From: Arthrobacter sp. StoSoilB20
GTDB lineage: Bacteria; Actinomycetota; Actinomycetes; Actinomycetales; Micrococcaceae
Assembly: GCF_019977295.1 (NCBI RefSeq)
Contig: NZ_AP024651.1
Coordinates: 2,604,001 to 2,668,000 of the forward strand
DNA: 64,000 nt
Reading direction: 5' to 3'
How positions within the stretch are numbered: the first letter of the stretch is position 1; every line of letters begins with the position of its first letter. This document shows, piece after piece, positions 17,169 through 26,023 of the stretch. The notes under the pieces were generated by a model. The model saw only the letters and a program-made list of their open reading frames with translations, was not told where the DNA came from and made no database searches. The position numbers and the translations under genes are program-made.

Positions 17169-17957
17169 GTGAAGGCACTATCGCAGAAGCGACGTCACCC
17201 ACTGGCAGCCATTGCGCTGCTGTTGATGGGCCTCCTCCTCACTGGTGGGCTCTACGCCGTTGCCACAACTGTCAATCAGGCCAAGGCCGACACCACAAGC
17301 TTCAGCGCCAGTGACGTAGAAGAAGGCGGCAAGCTCTTTGCCGCCAACTGCGCCACCTGCCACGGCATGGGTGCGTCCGGAACCCAGGACGGCCCCTCGC
17401 TGGTCGGCGTGGGTGCTGCAGCCGTTGACTTCCAGGTTGGCACCGGTCGTATGCCCATGCAGATGAGTGGACCGCAGGCCCAGCAGAAGCCCGCCCAGTT
17501 CAACGCAGAGCAGACCAAGCAGCTGTCCGCTTACGTTGCTTCCCTTGGCGCCGGACCGGCCATTCCCGAAGAGCACCTTCTCGACGGCAAGGGAGATGCC
17601 GCCAACGGTGGCGAACTCTTCCGCGTGAACTGCGCCATGTGCCACAACGCAGCCGCTGCCGGCGGTGCCTTGACCCGAGGCAAGTTCGCTCCTGCACTTG
17701 CAGGTGTCAGCCCGGAGCACATCTACGAGGCCATGGTCACCGGCCCGCAGAACATGCCTGTCTTCAATGACTCCAACATCACCCCTGAAGACAAGCGCGA
17801 CATCATCACCTTCCTGACGACCATCGAAGCCAACGGTTCTCCCGGTGGAGCGGATCTTGGATCGCTTGGTCCCGTATCCGAAGGTTTGTTCGTCTGGATT
17901 GCCGGCCTGGGTGTCATCATCGCATTCACCATCTGGTTGACGTCCCGCACGTCCTGA
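17169..17957 (+). CDS. qcrC: Diheme cytochrome c subunit of the bc1 complex
   Basis: QcrC passes electrons from the Rieske protein straight to the aa3 oxidase, replacing soluble cytochrome c in Actinobacteria. The 262-residue protein has an N-terminal signal/anchor helix, two c-type heme sites (CATCH at residues 61-65, CAMCH at 154-158) and a C-terminal membrane helix. Axial Met candidates are in GRMPMQM and PQNMPVF. GTG 17169 follows AAAGGA. The gap of 88 bases after ctaE shows no terminator. Confidence 0.95.
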   Translation: MKALSQKRRHPLAAIALLLMGLLLTGGLYAVATTVNQAKADTTSFSASDVEEGGKLFAANCATCHGMGASGTQDGPSLVGVGAAAVDFQVGTGRMPMQMSGPQAQQKPAQFNAEQTKQLSAYVASLGAGPAIPEEHLLDGKGDAANGGELFRVNCAMCHNAAAAGGALTRGKFAPALAGVSPEHIYEAMVTGPQNMPVFNDSNITPEDKRDIITFLTTIEANGSPGGADLGSLGPVSEGLFVWIAGLGVIIAFTIWLTSRTS

Positions 17958-18054
17958 TCCGGACACGACAAAAACTTCTGCTGCACTGTCAGCAGTTTGA
18001 AACTGAAAATAACTCGGCCCCGGCCGAGACAACGAGAGAAGGATGAGGCGAATT

Positions 18055-19125
18055 ATGGGCAACCATAGTGACGGCAGTCCGAACCACTCGGGCACCGTAG
18101 CTACGGCTGGTCAGAATGAGGTGGAGAAGTTCCAGGATCCTGGGCTTCCTCCGCATCGTTTGCGCCTGGCTGACACGGACCCGGTAGCCGCAAAGCGAGC
18201 CGAGCGTCAGGTAGCCATTCTGTTTGGCACCTCCGTCATTGGCACGCTGGTCTTCCTGGTGGCGTATTTCGCCATCGACCTGGGCGACGACACCACCATT
18301 GCGACCATCCGTACCCAGAACCTTCTTCTGGGACTGGGTACGGCCTTTGCCATGCTTGGCATCGGCACCGGCATCGTGCACTGGGCCAAGGCCCTCATGC
18401 CCGATCACGAAGTCTCTGAAGAACGCCACGCCATTCGTACGGAAGAGGATCGCCAGGCAGCTGTCCGGATCGTCGACGACATCGTCGAGGAAACCGGCAT
18501 CAAGCGCCGCCCGCTGATCCGCAACACCCTTCTTGGTGCCGTTGCGCTTGCCCCGCTGCCTGCTCTCGCCATTTTCGGCGACCTGGGCCCCCGCCCGGAC
18601 GACGCTTTGGCACACACCATGTGGGCTCCGGAGGGCGGAAAGCTCAAGCGCCTGACCCGCGACCCTGATGGCACCCCCATCAAGGCCTCCGATGTCACCA
18701 TTGGTTCAGCGTTCCACGTCATCCCTGAAGGTCTCAACGAGCTCCACGAGGGCAAGCTGAACGAAAAGGCCAAGGCCGTCGTCCTGCTGATGCGCCTTGA
18801 CCCGAACTCCTTGAACCCCTCCGAGGGCCGCGAAAACTGGAGCTACAACGGAATCGTTGCCTACTCCAAGATCTGCACGCACGTTGGCTGCCCCGTTGCT
18901 CTCTACGAGCAGCAGACGCACCACCTTCTGTGCCCGTGCCACCAGTCCACATTTGACCTCACGCAGGAATGCAAGGTCATCTTTGGGCCGGCCAGCCGTC
19001 CGCTCCCCCAGCTGCCGATCGCAGTTGACGCAGAGGGCTACCTCGTCGCCACCAGCGACTTCAGAGAACCTGTAGGACCGAGTTACTGGGAGCGTGACGA
19101 GCATGAGCGCCTCATCAACAGCTGA
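18055..19125 (+). CDS. qcrA: Rieske iron-sulfur subunit of the bc1 complex
   Basis: QcrA takes electrons from menaquinol through a 2Fe-2S cluster. The 356-residue protein has the actinobacterial form: a long N-terminal region with three hydrophobic helices, then a Rieske domain with cluster motifs CTHVGCP and CPCHQST near residues 280-300. I chose ATG 18055 (MGNHSDG) because the AAGGATGAGG site fits it, whereas ATG 18043 sits too close to the site. Its end overlaps the qcrB start by 23 bases. Confidence 0.94.
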   Translation: MGNHSDGSPNHSGTVATAGQNEVEKFQDPGLPPHRLRLADTDPVAAKRAERQVAILFGTSVIGTLVFLVAYFAIDLGDDTTIATIRTQNLLLGLGTAFAMLGIGTGIVHWAKALMPDHEVSEERHAIRTEEDRQAAVRIVDDIVEETGIKRRPLIRNTLLGAVALAPLPALAIFGDLGPRPDDALAHTMWAPEGGKLKRLTRDPDGTPIKASDVTIGSAFHVIPEGLNELHEGKLNEKAKAVVLLMRLDPNSLNPSEGRENWSYNGIVAYSKICTHVGCPVALYEQQTHHLLCPCHQSTFDLTQECKVIFGPASRPLPQLPIAVDAEGYLVATSDFREPVGPSYWERDEHERLINS

Positions 19126-20776
19126 AGCCCCCTTCGTTCCGAAGACCAAGGTTGGTAGTTTCACCAACTTCGTGGACGAGCGTGTGGGTGGCTCCGGCAT
19201 CCTGCGTGAGTTCGGCCGGAAGGTCTTCCCCGACCACTGGTCATTCATGTTCGGTGAGGTGGCGCTGTACTCCTTCGTCATCTTGCTGATGTCAGGTACC
19301 TTCCTGACCTTCTTCTTCGATCCGTCCATGGCGGAAACCCACTACCAGGGTTCGTACACTCCGCTGTACAACGTAGAAATGTCCGTGGCATACAGCTCGT
19401 CCCTGAACATCTCCTTCGATGTCCGCGGCGGTCTGTTCATGCGTCAGGTACACCACTGGGCGGCACTGCTGTTCGTGGCCTCCCTGGGTGTCCACATGCT
19501 GCGCGTGTTCTTTACGGGTGCTTTCCGCAAGCCGCGTGAAATGAACTGGGTAGTCGGCGGTGTGCTGCTCATCCTGGCAATGGCAGCCGGCTTCACTGGC
19601 TACTCGCTCCCCGATGACCTGCTTTCCGGCAACGGCCTGCGCATCATCGATGGCGTTATCAAGTCCATTCCGGTGATCGGAACGTACATCTCGTTCTTCC
19701 TCTTTGGAGGCGAATTCCCCGGCACAGCCATCATTGGCCGTCTCTACGTGCTGCACATCCTGCTTGTTCCTGCGCTCATCCTCCTGATGATCGTGATCCA
19801 CCTGTTCATGGTGGTTGTCCACAAGCACACCCAGTACCCCGGCCCGGGACGCAACGACGGCAACGTCGTGGGCTACCCGCTTGGCCCGGTTTACGCTGCC
19901 AAAGCCGGTGGATTCTTCTTCATCGTCTTCGGCGTTCTGGCACTGATGGCTGCGGCGTTCACGATCAACCCGATCTGGAACTACGGCCCTTACGATCCCT
20001 CCCCTGTGTCGGCAGGTACCCAGCCTGACTGGTACATCGGTTTCGTTGACGGTGCTCTGCGCTTGATGCCTGGCGTCGTCAATGACTTCCACTTCGAATG
20101 GATCATCTTCGGCCGTGTGCTGACCTTGAACGTCCTCCTTCCTGCCCTTGTACCCGCAGGCATCATCTTCACCGTTCTGTTCATGTACCCGTGGATCGAA
20201 CGTTGGATCACCAAGGACAACCGCGAGCACCACGTTCTCGACCGTCCCCGCAACGCCCCCACCCGTACGGCGATCGGCGTTGCAGGTTTCACCTGGTACT
20301 GCGTGATGTGGGCGGCTGCTGGTTCGGACCTCATCGCCACGCACTTCCACGTCTCGCTCAACGATGTGACCTACTGGCTGCGGACACTGTTCTTCATTGG
20401 CCCGATCATCGCCTTCGTAGTGACCAAGCGCATCGCCCTCGCTCTCCAGCGCAAGGACCGTGAGATTGCCCTGCACGGCCGGGAAACGGGACGCATTGTC
20501 CGTCTCCCCCACGGTGAGTTCATTGAGGTCCACGCTCCGCTGGACGAGTACAAGCGCTACAAGCTTGTTGGGTTCGAGTCACCGGCTCCCTTGCCGGCAG
20601 AACCGAACGAGCATGGCGTTGTCACCCGCAAGGAAAAACGGCGTGCGGCGCTGTCCAAGTGGTTCTTCGAGGACCGTGTTGCTCCGGCAACACCGGCAGA
20701 GCTCGAAGCCGCCCACGCGCATGGCCACCATGAAGCCATTGAAGCTGGCGAAGACCAAAAGAGCCTGAGCCACTAA
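19103..20776 (+). CDS. qcrB: Cytochrome b subunit of the bc1 complex
   Basis: QcrB is the membrane-embedded diheme cytochrome b that oxidises menaquinol. From ATG 19103 it has 557 residues, longer than mitochondrial cytochrome b because of the actinobacterial C-terminal extension, which ends in a His-rich tail (HAHGHHEA). Heme-ligand His residues lie in FMRQVHHWAALLFVASLGVHMLR and near VIHLFMVVVHKHTQYPG, with the Qo-site region around NPIWNYGPYDPS (the family PEWY-like loop). GTG 19094 is an alternative start. A strong terminator follows. Confidence 0.94.
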   Translation: MSASSTAEAPFVPKTKVGSFTNFVDERVGGSGILREFGRKVFPDHWSFMFGEVALYSFVILLMSGTFLTFFFDPSMAETHYQGSYTPLYNVEMSVAYSSSLNISFDVRGGLFMRQVHHWAALLFVASLGVHMLRVFFTGAFRKPREMNWVVGGVLLILAMAAGFTGYSLPDDLLSGNGLRIIDGVIKSIPVIGTYISFFLFGGEFPGTAIIGRLYVLHILLVPALILLMIVIHLFMVVVHKHTQYPGPGRNDGNVVGYPLGPVYAAKAGGFFFIVFGVLALMAAAFTINPIWNYGPYDPSPVSAGTQPDWYIGFVDGALRLMPGVVNDFHFEWIIFGRVLTLNVLLPALVPAGIIFTVLFMYPWIERWITKDNREHHVLDRPRNAPTRTAIGVAGFTWYCVMWAAAGSDLIATHFHVSLNDVTYWLRTLFFIGPIIAFVVTKRIALALQRKDREIALHGRETGRIVRLPHGEFIEVHAPLDEYKRYKLVGFESPAPLPAEPNEHGVVTRKEKRRAALSKWFFEDRVAPATPAELEAAHAHGHHEAIEAGEDQKSLSH

Positions 20777-20789
20777 CGCTTGGGTAAAT

Positions 20790-20830
20790 ATGGGAAGGGC
20801 CCGGTCCATTGGACCGGGCCCTTCCCATTT
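20790..20830 (+). terminator. Terminator after qcrB
   Basis: An 18-base-pair perfect stem with a three-base loop, arms starting ATGGGAAGGGCCCGGTCC, then TTT, begins 14 bases after the qcrB stop and ends the ctaE-qcrCAB operon. Confidence 0.85.
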
Positions 20831-20832
20831 GC

Positions 20833-20867
20833 TTTATAGCCATGGTGTTCTTTATAGCCATCGTGTT
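20833..20867. repeat. Two-copy 18-base direct repeat
   Basis: TTTATAGCCATGGTGTT (20833-20849) is followed by TTTATAGCCATCGTGTT (20851-20867). It lies between the qcrB terminator and the end of the dasR-like gene. I see no function. Confidence 0.5.
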
Positions 20868-20926
20868 ACTGCAGTCAGGATCTCTAACGCGGCCTTGGTT
20901 TTGCCCTGGGAACGTTCCGGTGCCTG

Positions 20927-21718
20927 CTAGGGCTGTGTACGGTACCCGGAGGAGTAATTGCGGGTGGGCCTGACGCCTGGGCGCTGCAGGGGCACCCAGA
21001 GCTTGTATCGGTCGGCCCGGTAGTAGGACACGGAATAGTCCACCATCGCCCGTGCCACGAATGCATGGCGTTGGATCTTCAACAAGGGAGCTCCGACGTC
21101 GACGTTGAGCAGCCGTGCAGTGGAAGGGGAGGCCGCCGTGGCCTCGATCATGTCTTCGCCCCACTCCATCACCAAACCAAAGCGTTCGCTCAGTACGTTG
21201 TAGAGGGACGTTGGAGGTGCTTCGTCCAACAGGCCCGGAACCCGGTGCGCCGGAATAAAATTCTCATCCACGCTCATCGGTTCATTGTCTGCAAGCAGCA
21301 ATCTCCTGAACCGGACCAGTGGGGTGCCTTCCTCCAGCTGAAGCTCCCGGGCAAGAAATGCACTCGCCGAGATCTGCTCGAAGCTCAGGACTTTCGCCGC
21401 AGGGACCATGCCACGCCGCTGCATTTCCTCGCTGTATGATGTCAGTTTTACTTGGAGGTCCAGTTTTGGCTTCCTGACGAAAGTTCCCAACCCCACTACG
21501 CGTTCGAGGACCTCCTCACCCACGAGGGCGTCAATGGCTTGACGCACCGTCATCCGTGCCAGACCGAAACGGTCCGAGAGATCCCGCTCTGATGGGAGCG
21601 CAGAACCCGGAGGGCAGGATTGCGCGATGAACGCCCGAAGGATTTCACGGAGCTGAACATAAATTGGAGTACCGCTGGTTCGATCAATCTCGCCCGCGAT
21701 GCTTGCTGCCTCAGGCAC
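20927..21718 (-). CDS. dasR: GntR/HutC-family regulator, DasR-like
   Basis: The 263-residue protein has an N-terminal winged helix (ERDLSDRFGLARMTVRQAIDAL, then GLGTFVRKPK) and a C-terminal UTRA effector domain from about residue 95, ending DYSVSYYRADRYKLWVPLQRP. The layout and several segments resemble Streptomyces DasR, which senses glucosamine 6-phosphate and controls N-acetylglucosamine uptake and PTS genes. Support comes from the divergent ptsH gene and a DasR-type operator in the shared promoter region. It is not next to chitin or nag genes here, so the symbol is provisional. Confidence 0.72.
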   Translation of the reverse strand: MPEAASIAGEIDRTSGTPIYVQLREILRAFIAQSCPPGSALPSERDLSDRFGLARMTVRQAIDALVGEEVLERVVGLGTFVRKPKLDLQVKLTSYSEEMQRRGMVPAAKVLSFEQISASAFLARELQLEEGTPLVRFRRLLLADNEPMSVDENFIPAHRVPGLLDEAPPTSLYNVLSERFGLVMEWGEDMIEATAASPSTARLLNVDVGAPLLKIQRHAFVARAMVDYSVSYYRADRYKLWVPLQRPGVRPTRNYSSGYRTQP

Positions 21719-21768
21719 TGCAGCAGTCCGACAATTGAGTCATGCTTCAAGGATAATTCAGCGGTGCT

Positions 21769-21784
21769 TCAGGTCTAGACCACG
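21769..21784. promoter_or_regulatory. dre-like operator (DasR-type palindrome)
   Basis: The decamer GGTCTAGACC (21772-21781) is a perfect palindrome inside TCAGGTCTAGACCACG. It matches the Streptomyces DasR site as I recall it (ACTGGTCTAGACCAGT) at 12 of 16 positions. It lies about 50 bases before the dasR-like gene and 93 bases before ptsH, so one site could control both. Confidence 0.7.
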
Positions 21785-21876
21785 TAAGCCCTGTATGGAG
21801 CAGGCGGTTCTTGGAAGCTAGGCTTGGATGGACAATTTTGCGACGGACCATCCGTCAACTCACCAAAGGAGCCAGG

Positions 21877-22170
21877 TTGCCGGAGTCGAGGGCCATCGTT
21901 GCCGCGGAAGTTGGATTACATGCCCGGGCAGCAGCAGTGTTCGTGCGTGCTGTGACTGACACGGGGCTGGCGGTCACCATACGCAAACACGATGGTCGGC
22001 CGGTTGACGCGCGTTCCCTGCTGGAAGTCATGACTGAGGACTTCGGGCACGGGTGTGAGGTCCTACTCGAGGTCGCCCCAGACTCCCTCGCAGCGGGGCA
22101 AAGCGTTGCAGCAGCCGAGAACGCACTGACAGCTCTTTCGGCCGTCCTGGAGGCCACAGAAGCCCGCTGA
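21877..22170 (+). CDS. ptsH: Phosphocarrier protein HPr of the PTS
   Basis: HPr carries phosphate from enzyme I to sugar-specific EIIA proteins in the cytosol. Starting at TTG 21877, five bases after AAAGGAG, the protein has 97 residues and its active-site His falls exactly at residue 15 in EVGLHARAAA. The regulatory Ser is at about residue 47 in ARSLLEVM. It is slightly longer than the usual 85-90 residues at the C-terminus. It stands apart from ptsI and shares a promoter region with the dasR-like gene. Confidence 0.9.
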   Translation: MPESRAIVAAEVGLHARAAAVFVRAVTDTGLAVTIRKHDGRPVDARSLLEVMTEDFGHGCEVLLEVAPDSLAAGQSVAAAENALTALSAVLEATEAR

Positions 22171-22208
22171 GCTCGTATCTGGCAGCCGCAGTCGATCGCA
22201 GGTATGCA

Positions 22209-22240
22209 AAATGGGCCCCGCCGGATGGCGGGGCCCATTT
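22209..22240. terminator. Bidirectional terminator between ptsH and ctaF
   Basis: A 14-base-pair perfect stem, AAATGGGCCCCGCC with loop GGAT, has an A run on the left and a T run on the right, so it can end ptsH on the plus strand and ctaF on the minus strand. Confidence 0.82.
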
Positions 22241-22269
22241 CTTATAAAACTTACTGGTGCTGATGCGAA

Positions 22270-22671
22270 CTAGTGCGCGTGGTCTCCACGGCTGTATTCG
22301 AAGACCCAACCAATCAATGCCACGATGGCAAGGCCGCCCGCGACGTAGGTCACCCAGAAACCAATTGCGAGGCCGAGGAATCCACCGGCACACGCCAGAC
22401 CAAGAACCAAGGGCCACCAGCTCCAGGGGCTGAAGTGTCCCTGCTCTCCGGCACCTTCGTGCACCTCTGCGTCAGGGCGGTCTTCAGGACGCAGCCCAAT
22501 CCTCTTGCCAGTGAAGCCCAGGTAGGCGCCGATCATGCCGGCAAGGCCACCGACCAGGAGGATGCCAAGGACACCAACCCATTCGTTCCATTCCGTCAGG
22601 AAGCCGTAAGCGATGGCTACCGGGACGAAGAAGAAGACTCCGGCTCCGAAGAGCCACGATTCAATTTTCAT
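22270..22671 (-). CDS. ctaF: Cytochrome c oxidase subunit IV (actinobacterial)
   Basis: CtaF is the small actinobacteria-specific subunit of the aa3 oxidase. The 133-residue protein has four hydrophobic helices, begins [20 protein letters not shown] and has the family segments LTEWNEWVG and [15 protein letters not shown]. It overlaps the ctaD stop by four bases and is the last gene of ctaC-ctaD-ctaF. Confidence 0.92.
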   Translation of the reverse strand: MKIESWLFGAGVFFFVPVAIAYGFLTEWNEWVGVLGILLVGGLAGMIGAYLGFTGKRIGLRPEDRPDAEVHEGAGEQGHFSPWSWWPLVLGLACAGGFLGLAIGFWVTYVAGGLAIVALIGWVFEYSRGDHAH

Positions 22672-24392
22672 TTGCTGACGTCCCTTTGGTCGGCATTACC
22701 CAAAACAGCTGCTGCGGGTGACGGGGCCTCGGCGGTGTGGACCTGGGCCAACTCAGGGTGGTGAAGGTCCAGTGCCGGGCGCTCAGAGCGGATGCGGGGC
22801 AAGGAGGTGAAGTTGTGGCGCGGCGGCGGGCAGGATGTTGCCCATTCCAGGGAAGCACCGAAGCCCCACGGGTCATCCACTTCTACCTTCTTGTTGCTGC
22901 GCCAGGTGATGTAGACGTTCCAGAAGAACGGCAGGAGCGAAGCTCCCAGAACGAAGGAGGAAATCGTGGAGAACTGGTTCATCCAGGTGAAGTTGTCCTG
23001 TGGCATGTAGTCGGCGTAACGGCGCGGCATGCCCTCTACACCCAACCAGTGCTGGATCAGGAAGGTGCCGTGGAAGCCGAGGAACAGCAGCCAGAAGTGG
23101 ATCTTGCCAAGTCGCTCGTTGAGCATCTTTCCAGTCCATTTGGGCCACCAGAAGTAGAACCCAGCGAACATCGCGAAGACCACCGTGCCGAAGACCACGT
23201 AGTGGAAGTGGGCCACCACGAAGTAGGAGTCCGAAACGTGGAAGTCCAGCGGGGGCGAGGCCAGGATGATACCCGTCAAGCCACCGAAGAGGAACGTCAC
23301 CAGGAAGCCGATGCTCCAGAGCATGGGGGTCTCAAAGGTGATGGAACCCTGCCACAACGTACCGATCCAGTTGAAGAACTTCACGCCGGTAGGCACTGCG
23401 ATCAGCATGGTCATGAAGGCGAAGAACGGCAGCAGTACGGAGCCGGTCACATACATGTGGTGTGCCCATACGGTGACGGACAGCGCCGCGATGGCAATGG
23501 TCGCGTATACAAGACCCTTGTAACCGAAGATCGGCTTACGGCTGAAGACCGGGAAGATCTCCGAAACGATGCCGAAGAACGGCAGGGCGATGATGTACAC
23601 CTCGGGGTGGCCGAAGAACCAGAACAGGTGCTGCCAGAGGACTGCACCGCCATTCTCGGGATCGAAGATGTGGGCACCAAAGCGGCGGTCTGCACCAAGT
23701 GCGAACAGTGCGGCGGCCAGCGGCGGGAAGGCCATCAGCACCAGGATCGCGGTAACAAGCGTGTTCCAGGTGAAGATCGGCATGCGCCACATGGTCATGC
23801 CAGGGGCACGCATGCAGATGATGGTGGTGATGAAGTTGACAGCACCAAGGATGGTGCCAAAGCCGGACAGCGCCAGGCCGAACACCCAAAGGTCTCCACC
23901 GACTCCTGGGCTGAATGTGGTATTCGACAACGGCGCATAGGCGAACCAGCCAAAGGAGGCTGCACCCTGCGGGGTGATGAAACCGGACACCGCGATGGTG
24001 GAACCGAACAGGAAGAACCAGAAGGCCAAGGCGTTCAGTCGCGGGAAGGCGACATCGGGGGCACCGATCTGGAGCGGCATGATCACGTTGGCGAAGCCGG
24101 CAAACAGCGGTGTCGCAAACATCAGGAGCATCACGGTGCCGTGCATGGTGAACATCTGGTTGTACTGCTCTTTGGTCTGCAGGATCTGCATTCCGGGTTC
24201 GAACAGTTCAGCGCGGATCAGCAGCGCCATGACGCCACCGAGGCAGAAGAACACGAAGGACGCGATCAGGTACATGTACCCGATGGTCTTGTGGTCGGTG
24301 GAGGTAATCCAGTTGACGACAATGCGTCCCTTGGATTTAGGAACTACGGGAGCTTCTAGGACCCCCGGTGCGGATTGAGTGTACGTAGCCAC
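22668..24392 (-). CDS. ctaD: Cytochrome c oxidase subunit I (aa3 type)
   Basis: CtaD holds heme a, heme a3 and CuB, and reduces oxygen while pumping protons. The 574-residue protein has about twelve hydrophobic helices and the expected ligand segments: [20 protein letters not shown] (CuB His and cross-linked Tyr), [10 protein letters not shown] (CuB His pair) and [12 protein letters not shown] (heme a3 and heme a His). It starts with GTG, ten bases after ctaC. Confidence 0.96.
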   Translation of the reverse strand: MATYTQSAPGVLEAPVVPKSKGRIVVNWITSTDHKTIGYMYLIASFVFFCLGGVMALLIRAELFEPGMQILQTKEQYNQMFTMHGTVMLLMFATPLFAGFANVIMPLQIGAPDVAFPRLNALAFWFFLFGSTIAVSGFITPQGAASFGWFAYAPLSNTTFSPGVGGDLWVFGLALSGFGTILGAVNFITTIICMRAPGMTMWRMPIFTWNTLVTAILVLMAFPPLAAALFALGADRRFGAHIFDPENGGAVLWQHLFWFFGHPEVYIIALPFFGIVSEIFPVFSRKPIFGYKGLVYATIAIAALSVTVWAHHMYVTGSVLLPFFAFMTMLIAVPTGVKFFNWIGTLWQGSITFETPMLWSIGFLVTFLFGGLTGIILASPPLDFHVSDSYFVVAHFHYVVFGTVVFAMFAGFYFWWPKWTGKMLNERLGKIHFWLLFLGFHGTFLIQHWLGVEGMPRRYADYMPQDNFTWMNQFSTISSFVLGASLLPFFWNVYITWRSNKKVEVDDPWGFGASLEWATSCPPPRHNFTSLPRIRSERPALDLHHPELAQVHTAEAPSPAAAVLGNADQRDVSK

Positions 24393-24402
24393 GTCGCTCC
24401 CC

Positions 24403-25275
24403 TTACTTGGTTTCGTTCAGGTTCGGGTTGCGGTCGTATTCCGCACCGAGGAGGCCCGTGTTGCCTTCCTGGCGAAGCTTGTCCATGTGTGCCTGGAACT
24501 CAGACTCGGAGACAACCTTGACGCGGAAAAGCATTTCGGAGTGGTACTCGCCACAGAGTTCGGCACACTTGCCATCGAAGGTGCCCTCCTTAGTGGGGGT
24601 GAACCTGATGTAGTTCGTCTTGCCGGGGATCATGTCGCGCTTCTGAAGGAAGGCGGGAACCCAGAATGAGTGGATGACGTCGCGGGAGTTCAGCTCCAGG
24701 TCCACGGACTTGCCAACAGGCAAGTACAGCGTGGGGAGCAGTTCCTTGTCGACCTCGTTGCCGGTCAGGTGGGCCTGAACGCCGGCTTCGTGGAGGTCCT
24801 CGTTGACGACCTCACCCTTTTTGTAGTTGAAGTCCCAGGCCCACTGCTTGCCGCGGACGTCAACAACGACGTCGGCCGGCTGGGAGCGGTCATCGATCGC
24901 ACGCTGGTCCTGGTCGGTGAAGTAGAAGAACACCAGCACCATGAACAGCGGGATGGTCAAGTAGAAGACCTCAAGCGGCAGGTTGTAGCTGAGCTGCTTC
25001 GGGAATCCCGTGGTGCCCTTGCGGCGACGGTAAGCGATGATGCACCAGACCAGGAGGCCCCACGTGATAATACCGACTGCCAAGGCGGCGATCCATGAGT
25101 TGACCCAGAGGTCCATGATCCGGTCAGTGTGGTTGGTCGTGCCGCGCTCTGTAGGCAGCCAACCCTTCTCTACCTCTGGTGAACATCCGGTCAAAACCAA
25201 CGCGCCGGCTAGTGCCAAGCCAGTGATCGATGTGATCTTTATGCGTCGGCTGCCGGTTCGGTTCTGCGAACTCAC
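24403..25275 (-). CDS. ctaC: Cytochrome c oxidase subunit II, lipoprotein
   Basis: CtaC carries the CuA centre that receives electrons from the QcrC hemes. From GTG 25275, preceded by AGGAAGGG, it has 290 residues. It begins with a lipoprotein signal with lipobox L-T-G-C, then two membrane helices and the extracellular cupredoxin domain with the CuA motif [13 protein letters not shown] start at 25332 would add an unconserved 19 residues before the signal peptide. The upstream 183 bases contain a promoter region and an imperfect hairpin. Confidence 0.93.
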   Translation of the reverse strand: MSSQNRTGSRRIKITSITGLALAGALVLTGCSPEVEKGWLPTERGTTNHTDRIMDLWVNSWIAALAVGIITWGLLVWCIIAYRRRKGTTGFPKQLSYNLPLEVFYLTIPLFMVLVFFYFTDQDQRAIDDRSQPADVVVDVRGKQWAWDFNYKKGEVVNEDLHEAGVQAHLTGNEVDKELLPTLYLPVGKSVDLELNSRDVIHSFWVPAFLQKRDMIPGKTNYIRFTPTKEGTFDGKCAELCGEYHSEMLFRVKVVSESEFQAHMDKLRQEGNTGLLGAEYDRNPNLNETK

Positions 25276-25387
25276 AGACGGCCCTTCCTCTTGTTGCTGT
25301 CTCCCGGCAGGCCGAAGGCTCACCGGGCACACTAAAAGTTTTACTACCCGATGTAGAGCTTACCGCTATCAGGCGGTTTTCGCGCAC

Positions 25388-25442
25388 ATGTCAGCGCCGT
25401 GGCTCCGAATGGTTTTAAACCCATCCGAAGTGGCGCCGACAT
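25388..25442 (-). terminator. Imperfect hairpin after the erpA-like gene
   Basis: Arms starting ATGTCAGCGCC and ending GGCGCCGACAT pair across a TTTTAAA loop with several mismatches. It begins 16 bases after the erpA-like stop. There is no clear T run, so a rho-independent terminator is only probable. Confidence 0.4.
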
Positions 25443-25458
25443 GCGGCGATGGCTCACA

Positions 25459-25848
25459 TCAGTGGAACGAATCACCGCAGGCGCAAGACCCGCCGGCATT
25501 CGGGTTGTCGATGGTGAAGCCCTGCTTCGAAATGGTGTCCTCGAAGTCGATGCTGGCACCACTGAGGTAGGGAACGCTCATCTTGTCCACTACGACCTCA
25601 ACGCCGTCGTAGTCACGTACAGCGTCTCCATCAAGCAGTCGCTCATCGAAGTAGAGCTGGTAGATCAGACCGGAGCAACCGCCAGGCTGGACTGCAACGC
25701 GCAGCCGAAGGTCGGTGCGCCCTTCCTGTTCCAGGAGGCTGCGGACCTTGCCTGCGGCGACGTCGGTCAGATTGACCTCGTGCGTGGCCAGTTCGTCGTT
25801 GGCGACGAGCTGTTCTCCGGTGCTGTTTTCGTTGGTTGCAGTGCTCAT
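25459..25848 (-). CDS. erpA: Iron-sulfur cluster insertion protein (ErpA/IscA/HesB type)
   Basis: The 129-residue A-type carrier holds or delivers iron-sulfur clusters to client enzymes. The three ligand Cys residues are visible: one in VQPGGCSGLIYQL and two in the C-terminal C-A-C-G. A 20-residue N-terminal extension precedes the conserved ATHEVNLTDVAAGKVRSLL. It lies upstream of ctaC on the same strand, as in related Actinobacteria. The Rieske protein of the bc1 complex is a plausible client, by inference. ErpA and IscA cannot be told apart by sequence alone. Confidence 0.88.
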   Translation of the reverse strand: MSTATNENSTGEQLVANDELATHEVNLTDVAAGKVRSLLEQEGRTDLRLRVAVQPGGCSGLIYQLYFDERLLDGDAVRDYDGVEVVVDKMSVPYLSGASIDFEDTISKQGFTIDNPNAGGSCACGDSFH

Positions 25849-26023
25849 TGGCCTACCTTCTTATGAAGCTCCTGGCGGCGGCGCCGGAACGCTGCACGCC
25901 CTTACCCAATTACATACGGGTTATACCTAATGCTACGTCGCACAGACGCTTAGCTATAACTCTTGACGTAACCACGCCCAGCATTGTGTTGTTCCCTGCC
26001 TGCCTCCCTTGGGAGAGCAGTGG

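Noticed and set aside
22737..24359. A 540-codon open frame on the plus strand opposite ctaD
   Set aside because: It is the antisense shadow of a clear cytochrome oxidase subunit I gene. Its product is Gln/Glu/His/Arg-rich low-complexity sequence without a recognisable domain.
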